Below, piece by piece: positions 1 to 6,695 of a stretch of DNA of 44,337 bases. The notes under the pieces were generated by a model, which was given only the letters and a program-made list of their open reading frames with translations, ran no database searches and had not been told where the DNA came from. Origin of the DNA: Candidatus Nezhaarchaeales archaeon (GTDB lineage Archaea; Thermoproteota; Methanomethylicia; Nezhaarchaeales; JAWCJE01); contig JAWCJE010000016.1 of assembly GCA_038853715.1 (NCBI GenBank), forward strand, positions 1 through 44,337, given 5' to 3'. The position numbers and the translations under genes were made by a program. Position 1 is the first letter of the stretch, and every line of letters starts with the position of its first letter.

Positions 1-108
1 AGCTTCAAAACCTTTAACCGCTAGAAAACAGCCGGCGAGGACTAATAAGGCTGCTAAAACCTTTAACTGCGTTATCCTTTCGTTAAGGGTAAACCTAGCG
101 GCGGCCAT
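1..108 (-). CDS. N-terminal part of a small membrane protein (runs off window)
   Basis: An ATG at 106-108 (minus strand) opens a frame of 36 codons to the window edge without a stop. It starts MAAARFTLNERITQLKVL and continues into a hydrophobic stretch (residues about 17-32, AALLVLAGCFLAV) that looks like one transmembrane helix after a basic N-terminus. It lies directly downstream of the decayed coiled-coil gene at 118-585. The intact family member at the right edge of the window is also followed by a short hydrophobic ORF. The family is not recognised and the C-terminus is not visible. Confidence 0.4.
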   Translation of the reverse strand, partial: MAAARFTLNERITQLKVLAALLVLAGCFLAVKGFEA

Positions 109-117
109 CGTAAAGAC

Positions 118-585
118 GGGGTTTAAGGGGCTTTTAGGCTCGGAAGTAAGCCTCAATACTTCTTTCAAGTCCTTCGAATATCTTATCGTACTTCGCCTTA
201 AGCCCTTCAAGTGCCTTCCACGCCTCAGCTTTAGGCTGGGCCCTCCCTTCTTCGTATTGTGTACGCGTGATCTGCCTACGTTTTTTCTTTTAGCGCTCGC
301 CACACCTCGTGGAGGCCCTTTACGATAAGCTTGCTTTCCTCCAACATCTGCTTGTAAACGGCTCCGATCTTACCGTTGCTATATTGGAGATCTTGTAAAT
401 CTTACGCTGTATAACGTTAAGCCTTCTAGTAACCTCGTATAATGCGGTGCCGCTACTACGTGTAGAGGGCGACCGCTTATTCTATTAAGCTCCCTAGCCC
501 TCCTAATGAGCAACACGGCCTCCCTAGTCGGAGAGGCCTTTGCCGGCCTCGTTCTCTATCACTTCGACGTAAACGTTGAGAGGAT
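118..585 (-). pseudogene. Decayed copy of a coiled-coil protein family (paralogue of 44024-44337)
   Basis: Minus-strand conceptual translation gives AVYKQMLEESKLIVKGL, then TRTQYEEGRAQPKAEAWKAL and YDKIFEGLERSIEAYFRA. These align closely with EMLRESKRILKSLYGSW, AHTQYEEERSKLRDKAWREL and YDKAFGELEKRIEAYFRA of the copy at the right edge. Here the frame is broken by a stop after the EKT segment, frameshifts near 290 and 390-420, and a stop (TAA) where the intact copy has an Arg codon in RARKPL. The upstream part reads as helical, charged fragments (REAVLLIRRARELNR). The function of the family is unknown. The ancestral protein was probably a long alpha-helical protein of 150 residues or more. Confidence 0.6.
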
Positions 586-614
586 CGAATGAACCGTGGG
601 GACACGTCGAAAAC

Positions 615-791
615 ATGAGTAACGAGAAGCTTAAGGAACGCTACATCAACCTATACCAAAGCATATTCATAACCGAATGCTACAATTCAAACGATTACAT
701 CGAGCTCTACGCGATCGAAATGGAGCTACTTAAACGCGGATATAGATTCGTGGAACAACCACTACTAATAGTTAAGAATGAGGAAGACTAG
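615..791 (+). CDS. Small acidic hypothetical protein
   Basis: A 58-residue frame starts at the ATG at 615 (MSNEKLKERYINLYQSIF) and ends in KNEED. An upstream in-frame ATG at 576 adds 13 residues of less protein-like sequence, so I prefer 615. The product is soluble and mostly helical, with the pattern YINLYQSIF-YIELYAIEMELLKRGYRF. The next small frame (778-927) overlaps its 3' end in another frame, which suggests translational coupling. No family is recognised. Both neighbours are decayed mobile or repeat DNA, so this may be a recently acquired or lineage-specific gene. Confidence 0.45.
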   Translation: MSNEKLKERYINLYQSIFITECYNSNDYIELYAIEMELLKRGYRFVEQPLLIVKNEED

Positions 792-927
792 GTGCATAAT
801 CTTAATATGTAGAGAAGGGAAATATCGGGTTATAGATGTAGCCGAAGACATAGACAAAGCTAGGGAAATAGCCGAGAAAAATAAAACCAAGACATATGTA
901 ATCACAATAATACCGACGATCCACTAA
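778..927 (+). CDS. 49-residue hypothetical protein overlapping the preceding gene
   Basis: ATG at 778 overlaps the last 14 nt of the preceding small gene in a different frame. The frame codes for 49 residues beginning MRKTRCIILICREGKYRVID and ending in YVITIIPTIH, with TAA at 925-927. The alternation of hydrophobic strands (CIILI, YRVIDV, YVITIIP) with a central charged helix (EDIDKAREIAEKNK) looks like a small folded alpha/beta domain rather than noise. The overlap resembles a two-gene translationally coupled unit. It is not recognised as any known family. Confidence 0.4.
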   Translation: MRKTRCIILICREGKYRVIDVAEDIDKAREIAEKNKTKTYVITIIPTIH

Positions 928-965
928 CCGTAGAAATCCACTAAAACCATCTCTTCTTTAAAATT

Positions 966-1088
966 CTCCGGTAGAAGTAGAGGTTTAGAATCCTCTATTT
1001 CTAGTGGAGAAGCCAGTAGAAATATAGGTTTCCGAAGCCAAGTAATGACCACCTATTTCCACTCGAAACTCCAGTAGAAATAAAGGTT
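966..1088. repeat. Hairpin repeat cluster, locus 1 (five alternating copies)
   Basis: Five copies of a unit close to CTCCAGTAGAAATATAGGTT occur back to back in alternating orientation: forward 966-987, reverse 989-1009, forward 1012-1031, reverse about 1050-1067, forward 1068-1088. Neighbouring copies can pair into hairpins, for example 991-1006 with 1013-1028. Related clusters are at 3208-3281, 29538-29640 and 31250-31330. The central part here (1012-1088), read on the minus strand, matches 29563-29640 over about 80 bp, including the linker TTCGGAAACC. Confidence 0.7.
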
Positions 1089-1109
1089 ATAGAATGATCA
1101 AAAGCTTCA

Positions 1110-1355
1110 GGGTTCTCAAGAGGTTGAATGGAGCTGAACGTATGGAGGCGGATACTCAATATCCTAATATCTAAGGGGTATTCTATGGGTAAGCTAAGCC
1201 TAGATAGGGTTGTAGTTGATAGTACAACCATTAGGGCTAGGAAGGGGGAGCTAGTTTATACGATGAATTAAGCATATTAAGGACGCTAAGATTCACGTAG
1301 TTATATCGCCTGAATCATTACCCTTAAGCGTAGTTAGGAATGAAATCTTAGCATT
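1110..1355 (+). pseudogene. Relic of an IS5-type DDE transposase
   Basis: Plus-strand fragments in shifting frames read VLKRLNGAER, then RRILNILISKGYSMGK, LSLDRVVVDSTTIRARKGE, and KDAKIHVVISPESLPLSVV followed by RNEIL. This order matches the region around the first catalytic Asp (VxxDSTTIxAxKG) and the following KIHVVxxxxGLPLxVxxxxxNxHD segment of IS5/IS4-superfamily transposases. There is a frameshift near 1137, a stop after VYTMN at about 1270, and neither end is preserved. It is dead and abuts hairpin repeat locus 1; no terminal inverted repeats could be assigned. Confidence 0.6.
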
Positions 1356-1414
1356 TAGTGTGGGTACGTGTTTATCTCCGGTTTAAACCTGAAGCTATTG
1401 GTTATGGGTTGTTT

Positions 1415-2812
1415 TCATCGTGATGTTAGTTCTTCTTCGATACGCTTGGCCTCATTGAGGGCCTTATCCATTAACCACTTGGAGATGTATCCTTTAGCGT
1501 ACCATAGTTTAGGTTCATCAACATCTAGTACCTGTACTCTACCGGATGCCGTTTTAACCACGTCTACGCCTAAATCCATGTATTTGGCTTTACGCGGCAT
1601 AATCTCGGCTGGAGTGCTAATGCTATAGTATTCCCCCTTTATCTTGCCGTTAGCTGAGTAATAAGTAGTTTTAACTACCCAGGCTTTAGCGCTTAGCTCC
1701 GTAAGTCCGTAGTCGCCCTTCTCCTTAGGTATTCCTAAGCCGTCGTATACGCCTCCCTCATTAAACTTCCTTTTAACCTTTAGGGTTTCGTCGTCGTAAT
1801 TAACTTCTTCAATAACTCCTGGGGTTAAGCTTATAACGGTGCCATCAGGTTTCATATGGATTATACTTAAACGGCTTCCAACCCTTAAGGCCTTCCTTAG
1901 GAGGATATTCGTTACCATCGCTAGGTTTAACTTCGCTTCCTTATCCTCTTCGAGGAGCTTTTCTACTAGATCTATTGCTGCCGCGAACGGTTTACCCCAG
2001 CTTTTAATTAAATGATGCTTAGGCGTTGTTGGGGTTACTTGACCTCTTATGTTGTCTAGCTTTATTTTCGCTTCTAACGGAACATAGATTTTCACCGCTT
2101 GCTCGCCTTCAAGTAGTAAGCTAGGGGCTTTAACCTTGTTAGCCTTAGCCATAACCTCGTTCGCCACCTTCATTAGCTCCTTAACCTCAAGCATTAACCC
2201 TTCCGTACTAGCGCTAACTGCGGTGCTTCGCCATTTAATCCCCCATCCGTTAGGTTTAACCATGCATCCTAGGTTAAAGAGTTGCCGCACCCTACTAGGA
2301 TTTTTAATCCTCTCAGAGACTGAAACCCAGCCTCCAAATATGAGTTTAACGTGAGGCCCTACTACCTGTATTCTCCTAGTTAATAAAGGTGGTTTACCCT
2401 CGAAGCTCGGTTTTACAAGTGTAACAGTAACCTCGTCTCCTACTTGAAGCGTCTTCTCGGGTAGGAAGCCCTCCCCTCCATAAACGCTAACCTTAACTCC
2501 TTGGGGTAACGTATCTATAACTACTCCACGATGTATCGAGTAAACGTTTGTCATCCAATCTTTCACTATTAGATCCGGTAGTTCTTCCCTTAAGGACTCA
2601 ATAAGCATTGATACGGCTTTAGGCTTACCCCTAACTATTAATTGAGCAGCATCCTCATCATCAAAGATTAAGGCGTCCGCCACCTCAATAGTTTTAGGTA
2701 TTGAAAGCCTTTTAGACATGGTAGTTGAACATTGTACAATCGTAAACCCCTTCCTTAATAATAGGCTTGAGAGAGCTGTAGCGTAAATACCCCTAATTTT
2801 AACCATTACCAT
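1415..2812 (-). CDS. FAU-1-like RNA-binding ribonuclease (RNase E/G-type N-terminus, DUF402 C-terminus)
   Basis: This 465-residue protein opens with KIRGIYATALSSLLLRKGF, the typical start of archaeal FAU-1 proteins. An S1-like/RNase E/G-related region follows (VYSIHRGVVIDTLPQG, GEGFLPEKTLQVGDEVTV). The C-terminal about 170 residues (RVGSRLSIIHMKPDGTVISL, and near the end KYMDLGVDVVKTASGRVQVL) fit a DUF402 domain. FAU-1 of Pyrococcus binds AU-rich RNA and has endoribonuclease activity, proposed to act in 5S rRNA processing; transfer of that role here is inference. Length matches the family. It is transcribed alone toward the decayed left arm. Either ATG of MVMVKIRG could be the start. Confidence 0.8.
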   Translation of the reverse strand: MVMVKIRGIYATALSSLLLRKGFTIVQCSTTMSKRLSIPKTIEVADALIFDDEDAAQLIVRGKPKAVSMLIESLREELPDLIVKDWMTNVYSIHRGVVIDTLPQGVKVSVYGGEGFLPEKTLQVGDEVTVTLVKPSFEGKPPLLTRRIQVVGPHVKLIFGGWVSVSERIKNPSRVRQLFNLGCMVKPNGWGIKWRSTAVSASTEGLMLEVKELMKVANEVMAKANKVKAPSLLLEGEQAVKIYVPLEAKIKLDNIRGQVTPTTPKHHLIKSWGKPFAAAIDLVEKLLEEDKEAKLNLAMVTNILLRKALRVGSRLSIIHMKPDGTVISLTPGVIEEVNYDDETLKVKRKFNEGGVYDGLGIPKEKGDYGLTELSAKAWVVKTTYYSANGKIKGEYYSISTPAEIMPRKAKYMDLGVDVVKTASGRVQVLDVDEPKLWYAKGYISKWLMDKALNEAKRIEEELTSR

Positions 2813-3354
2813 TTTTATCCCCTCAAGCTTCAGCTTTTACCGGTTATCTTCACCCCTCATCGGGTTAGCTTCCTAGTTATAGATGAGCTATTTTTAGCTT
2901 TCACATCCATAAGTATTTCCTTTTCCCTCTTAGCCGAGGGCCTTTTAAAGGGTTAACCTTTCTCCGCTATTATAAACGGAGCTAAAGCTTCCGTTAGGGA
3001 AGGCTAAACGTACATTAGGCGCTGGATTTCTTAACGATGGATGACTACTAGTTTAATGGTGAGTAAGCGTTTTTAAGGATCGACACGAATACGTCGGTGG
3101 ATAAGGCTTAGAACGGCTTAAGGAAACAATTAAGACGTATACTTGCTAAACGAATCTAACGGTGTTAAAGGCTAACGTCCTTCAGCTGTTAAGCTTTTTG
3201 CTCGAAGCTCCACTAGAAGTATAGTTGAAACATTAAGTTTAACCTGTGCTTCTAATGGGGTCTCCGCTAGAGGTAAAGATTAAGCTTAAAAGCTGCTTCC
3301 CTCTGTTAAAAGGATGAGTTCTGCTTTAACCGTTATTAAGTAGGGGTAATAGCT
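2813..3354. other. Intergenic region of about 540 bp between divergent genes
   Basis: No protein-like frame longer than about 25 codons is seen on either strand. It must hold the divergent promoters of the FAU-1 gene and the UPF0147 gene, and it contains hairpin repeat locus 2 (3208-3281, listed separately). Short stop-punctuated frames around 3020-3180 have no recognisable similarity. Confidence 0.5.
3208..3281. repeat. Hairpin repeat cluster, locus 2 (three alternating copies)
   Basis: Forward copy at 3208-3231 (starts CTCCACTAGAAGTATAGTT, ends GAAAC), reverse copy at 3241-3260 (AACCTGTGCTTCTAATGGGG), forward copy at 3261-3281 (TCTCCGCTAGAGGTAAAGAT). The alternating orientation and unit length match the clusters at 966-1088, 29538-29640 and 31250-31330, but these copies are more diverged. 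Confidence 0.6.
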
Positions 3355-3627
3355 ATGTCGCTACCGACCCCTGATGCTGAACAGAAGGTTCAACAGGCGA
3401 TAGCTATCTTACAGAAGGTAGCTGAGGACCTCGGTGTTCCGAGGAATATTAGAAGGGCGTGTTCTGAGTCCATAAAGATCCTTCAATCTAAGAAGTTAAG
3501 TCCTGGGCTACGCGCATCTAACGTGATAAGCGTACTGGATGAGTGCAGCCAAGACCCTAATATACCGCTTTTCGCTAGAACCGCGATCTGGCAGGCTGTT
3601 TCAGTACTTGAAGGAGTGAGGGATTGA
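3355..3627 (+). CDS. UPF0147 family protein
   Basis: This 90-residue all-helical protein matches the archaeal UPF0147 family over its whole length: AIAILQKVAEDLGVPRNIRR, then ASNVISVLDECSQDPNIPLF and ARTAIWQAVSVLE. The family is widespread and conserved in archaea and usually sits near informational genes; no biochemical role is established. It is followed 62 bp later by a zinc-ribbon gene on the same strand, probably in one transcript. Start ATG at 3355. Confidence 0.85.
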   Translation: MSLPTPDAEQKVQQAIAILQKVAEDLGVPRNIRRACSESIKILQSKKLSPGLRASNVISVLDECSQDPNIPLFARTAIWQAVSVLEGVRD

Positions 3628-3689
3628 GAAGGTTATTAACCGCGAAAACCTTAATACCATTAGCTTCCTCTTCTTTTTGAGGGTTATTC

Positions 3690-4043
3690 GTGTCGTTAGA
3701 CGATAAGTCGAAGCTGCAGAAAATGGTTGATATGTTGCGATCAGGGGCTACCATGCTTCCTGATGTGTGCCCCGTCTGCTCTACCCCTCTTTTTAAGCTT
3801 AAAAGCGGTGAAATATTCTGCTCAGGCTGTAATAAGCGGGTTTTAATAGTTAAGGAGGGTGAGGAAGGAGTTAAGGCAACGCAACTCTATATATCGACCG
3901 AGCTTAATAGGATAATCCTGAATAAGATACTTGAGATAGGGGAGGGAATTAAGGAGGAAGCGGATCCTTCACGCCTCTACGACCTTGCTAAATGCCTTTT
4001 AGCCTACCTTGAAGCCTTAGAACGTTTAAAACGGGTATCATGA
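3690..4043 (+). CDS. Sjogren's syndrome/scleroderma autoantigen 1 family zinc-ribbon protein
   Basis: This 117-residue protein has helix LQKMVDMLRSGATML, followed by a four-cysteine ribbon (CPVCSTPLFKLKSGEIFCSGC, C27/C30 and C43/C46 approximately), then a helical tail. The order matches the archaeal autoantigen p27/SSSCA1 (UPF0148-like) family, whose molecular function is unclear. It starts with GTG at 3690 and lies just downstream of the UPF0147 gene. A TFS-type ribbon is excluded because the second metal knuckle and the helix order differ. Confidence 0.75.
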   Translation: MSLDDKSKLQKMVDMLRSGATMLPDVCPVCSTPLFKLKSGEIFCSGCNKRVLIVKEGEEGVKATQLYISTELNRIILNKILEIGEGIKEEADPSRLYDLAKCLLAYLEALERLKRVS

Positions 4044-4410
4044 AGACAATTTGCGAAAAGTAAGCATAGCTTCTCTACCGTCAAGCGCTTCTCGTTGAAG
4101 AAAGCTTGAAGCGTCGGTTCCGCTACCCTCTCGCCTCAACGGTAGCTAGGCATTAAGCATGATAATATGATGAGAGTTGCAATCATCTGAAACGGGTCTA
4201 TTAACGCTTAGCTAGAAACATAGTAGTTCTCCCATTGTTGTTACTGTTAAGTTGCGTTTATGGTAACCCTCTACGCTTAGTTGCTGAAGAGGGCTTTAAA
4301 ACTCCTTCCTACTGATAGCTAGTGGGGCTCTCGATAAGCCCTTTAAGCTCGTCAACGTTAAACCATGAAGCCTTAAAGCGTAAATACCGCGGAAGAATAG
4401 TGCTTTTAAA
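4044..4410. other. Intergenic region of about 370 bp
   Basis: No convincing protein frame. The region has imperfect inverted repeats around 4079-4120 (TCAAGCGCTTC and GAAAGCTTGAAGC) that could fold, and a C-box-like ATGATGA at 4167 with a CTGA at 4187, but no complete C/D-box arrangement. The promoter of the downstream gene should lie near 4380-4405. Confidence 0.3.
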
Positions 4411-4869
4411 GTGTTAACCCGGCTTGAGGGTAAGGTATTGGATAAGGATTTATCTATCCTTAGAAGGCCTAGCGCTGGCTTTATTAACTACGAGGCCCCG
4501 GTAAGGGCTCCCTTTAAAGAGCTGAACCAGCTTATTAAAGCCTTAACTAAGCTTAATAGGCGTAAAGACTTAGTGCAAACCTCGATCGCGGGTAGGGTAG
4601 GCGTATGTGAAGCCGTTAGGACAATGATGGTAAAAGTGCTTAAAGTAGAACCTACACGTCCTAAGCGGGGTTTAAGAGTTTCTCTTCTAGTTATCGTTAA
4701 ATATAGAGGCGTTAAGCCTAAGGCTAGGCTTAAAGCTGACAGGTACCTTGTTAATCTAACGCTGGATCAGGGTGGGTTAAGGCTGTCCATAGGGCTTGTT
4801 AAAGGCTTAATGCGTACGGATCCCGATGAGCTAGCCCATATGATAGTGGGGTCCATAACTTCTTCTTAA
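4411..4869 (+). CDS. Conserved-looking hypothetical protein, basic alpha/beta
   Basis: This 152-residue soluble basic protein starts at GTG 4411 (MLTRLEGKVLDKDLSILRR). Strand-rich segments in the second half (GLRVSLLVIVKYRGVKPKAR, RYLVNLTLDQGGLRLSIGLV) are followed by a C-terminal helix (DPDELAHMIVGSITSS). I do not recognise the family. The basic, repeat-free sequence and clean frame argue that it is a real gene, perhaps nucleic-acid-binding, which is inference from charge only. Its 3' end overlaps the convergent aspS gene by 4 bp. Confidence 0.6.
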   Translation: MLTRLEGKVLDKDLSILRRPSAGFINYEAPVRAPFKELNQLIKALTKLNRRKDLVQTSIAGRVGVCEAVRTMMVKVLKVEPTRPKRGLRVSLLVIVKYRGVKPKARLKADRYLVNLTLDQGGLRLSIGLVKGLMRTDPDELAHMIVGSITSS

Positions 4870-6179
4870 GGTGTAAGGCGCCATCGATCCCTTGGAAATA
4901 GTACAACCTCCCTTATGTTGCTTCTACCGGTAATAACCATTAGTAGCCGTGAAAGTCCTAGCCCCCATCCAGCGTGGGGTGGCATCCCGTAATCGAAGGC
5001 TTCTAGATGGCTTTTAAACGAATCCGGGTTTAACCCTTGTTCCTTTATGCGTTTAATGAGTAGATTCTTATCGTGGATTCTAGTACCTCCACTAGCTACC
5101 TCAAGCCATGAGTAGTTTAAGTCGAACGCTTCACATATTGATGGGTTCTCGTCGTAGGGCTTAATGTAGAACGGCTTTAATTGTGTGGGCCAGTCGACGA
5201 TAAAGTATGGTTCAGGATATTCCTCGCCTAGTTTTCTATATCCCTGCGTTGGGATATCGGCGCCCCACTTAACTTCTAATCCAAGCTTTTCCAGCTTTTT
5301 CAGTGCTTCCTCATAGCTAAGCCTCTTAAAGGGCTTCTTTAACTCCTTTAACTCCACATTTATGTTCTTTAATTCCTTAGAGCCTAACTCCTTTACACCC
5401 TTAAACACGTAGCATACGTAATCCTCTAAGGTTTTCATTACGTCTTCGGCGTCGGTGAAGGCCTCCTCCATATCCACTGATACGAACTCGTTGAGGTGAT
5501 ATGTTGTATCGGATTCCTCAGCCCTAAAGAATGTTCCAATCTCGAATACCTTTTCGAAAACGGAGGTTAGAACCTCTTTATATAGCTGCGGACTTTGAGC
5601 TAGGAATACCTCCTTCTCAAAGTACTTCACTGAGAAGAGCGCTGCTCCTCCCTCGGTTGCGCTAGCTAAAATTCTCGGTGTTACTACTTCTATGAAGCCT
5701 CTTTCGATAAAGAACTTCCTAGTTAGGTTGAGGACGAGGTGTTGAAGCTTAAATATGGCCATTTGCGATGGAACCCTTAAGTCTATGTAGCGCGCGTCAA
5801 GCCTTTTACTTAGATCAGCGGGGATTCGGCCTGTTGGATCTAGTGGTAAGGGCGATTTAGCCTCGTTTAGAACCTCTATTTCCAGCGGTATTACTTCGAC
5901 GCCTAACCTAGCGATGGAGCTTCTTCTAACAATACCCTTAACCGCTACTACGCTTTCACGTTTTAAGCTACTAATAAGTGAAAAAACGTTATCGCTAACT
6001 TTGCCTAGTGGAGCTGTAATTTGGATTACGCCTTCACGATCCCTAAGTATTAAGAACTTTATCTTACCTAGATCCCGTACATCGTGAACCCAGCCTAGAA
6101 GAACTACTTCATTACCTTCAAGTTCTCCCGTTACCTGCTGCGTATAATGAGTTCTCCTCCAACGGAGCAACCAACCCAC
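4866..6179 (-). CDS. aspS: Aspartyl-tRNA synthetase, archaeal type
   Basis: A 437-residue class IIb synthetase. The N-terminal OB-fold anticodon domain (GWVHDVRDLGKIKFLILRD) covers about 20-120. The catalytic core has motif 1 (FIEVVTPRILASATEGGA), motif 2 (GTFFRAEESDTTYHLNEFVS) and motif 3 (GWGLGLSRLLMVITGRSNIR), ending RDRWRLTP. Lacking the bacterial GAD insertion, it is the archaeal/eukaryotic form and attaches Asp to tRNA-Asp in the cytosol. Whether it also charges tRNA-Asn depends on an AsnRS or GatCAB elsewhere and cannot be judged here. It is divergent from the SmAP3 gene. The first Met gives MGWLLRWRRTHY; a slightly later start is possible. Confidence 0.95.
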   Translation of the reverse strand: MGWLLRWRRTHYTQQVTGELEGNEVVLLGWVHDVRDLGKIKFLILRDREGVIQITAPLGKVSDNVFSLISSLKRESVVAVKGIVRRSSIARLGVEVIPLEIEVLNEAKSPLPLDPTGRIPADLSKRLDARYIDLRVPSQMAIFKLQHLVLNLTRKFFIERGFIEVVTPRILASATEGGAALFSVKYFEKEVFLAQSPQLYKEVLTSVFEKVFEIGTFFRAEESDTTYHLNEFVSVDMEEAFTDAEDVMKTLEDYVCYVFKGVKELGSKELKNINVELKELKKPFKRLSYEEALKKLEKLGLEVKWGADIPTQGYRKLGEEYPEPYFIVDWPTQLKPFYIKPYDENPSICEAFDLNYSWLEVASGGTRIHDKNLLIKRIKEQGLNPDSFKSHLEAFDYGMPPHAGWGLGLSRLLMVITGRSNIREVVLFPRDRWRLTP

Positions 6180-6208
6180 CCCTTAAGGCTTATTGGTATT
6201 TCAATCAA

Positions 6209-6220
6209 TATAATATATAA
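6209..6220 (+). promoter_or_regulatory. TATA-like box between aspS and the SmAP3 gene
   Basis: TATAATATATAA at 6209-6220 lies 37-48 bp upstream of the SmAP3 ATG (6257) and 30 bp upstream of the aspS start on the other strand. It is the only strongly AT-rich stretch in the 77-bp divergent gap. Either gene may use it. Confidence 0.4.
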
Positions 6221-6256
6221 GCGTCTTCGCCGCCTTCTATTAATAAGGGTGAGGCT

Positions 6257-6691
6257 ATGAGTGCTACGATGTACGCTACGAGGAGGCTTGTATCCGAGTT
6301 ATTGGCCTTCCTTGATAAAATGGTTCTAGTTAAAACTAGTACTGATAGGATGTATGAAGGTAAGTTTATAGCCTTTGACCAACAAAGCTTTGGTATATGC
6401 TTAGCTGATGCTAAGGATAAAGACGGCGTCCTTTTTTCAAGGGTTTTTATTAACGGCCACCAGGTTTCCGAGATCCTACTTAAGGAGGCGCCCTTCGATT
6501 TAAGGGGTCTTGCCGCTGCTTTAGAGAAGGTTTTCCCTAAGATGGTTACGCTTCATGAGGAGGCCGGCGTTATAACCGTTATGGATAGGGTTAGGGTTAC
6601 TGAGAAGGGGGTTGTTGAAGGTAGCGGCCCCGTAGCGGATAGGGTTAAGAAGGTGTATGAGGAATTTATTGGGAAGGGTCGAAAGGAATAG
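6257..6691 (+). CDS. Lsm/Sm-like archaeal protein with C-terminal domain (SmAP3 type)
   Basis: This 144-residue protein has an Sm fold in the first about 75 residues: Sm1-like LDKMVLVKTSTDRMYEGKFI and AFDQQSFGICLADAKDKDG, then FSRVFINGHQVSEILL as Sm2. An alpha/beta C-terminal extension (ALEKVFPKMVTLHEEAGVIT, DRVKKVYEEFIGKG) follows. That architecture matches SmAP3, the third archaeal Sm family, rather than the short SmAP1/2. RNA binding as a ring is expected for Sm proteins; the SmAP3 role is not settled. It faces tgtA tail to tail with a 4-bp gap. Confidence 0.8.
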   Translation: MSATMYATRRLVSELLAFLDKMVLVKTSTDRMYEGKFIAFDQQSFGICLADAKDKDGVLFSRVFINGHQVSEILLKEAPFDLRGLAAALEKVFPKMVTLHEEAGVITVMDRVRVTEKGVVEGSGPVADRVKKVYEEFIGKGRKE

Positions 6692-6695
6692 GTTT

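Noticed and set aside
966-1088. CRISPR array
   Set aside because: The units alternate in orientation, abut each other with few or no spacer bases, vary in sequence, and no cas gene is present.
4167-4190. C/D-box sRNA between 4044 and 4410
   Set aside because: ATGATGA and one CTGA are present, but no C'/D' pair or terminal stem with correct spacing was found.
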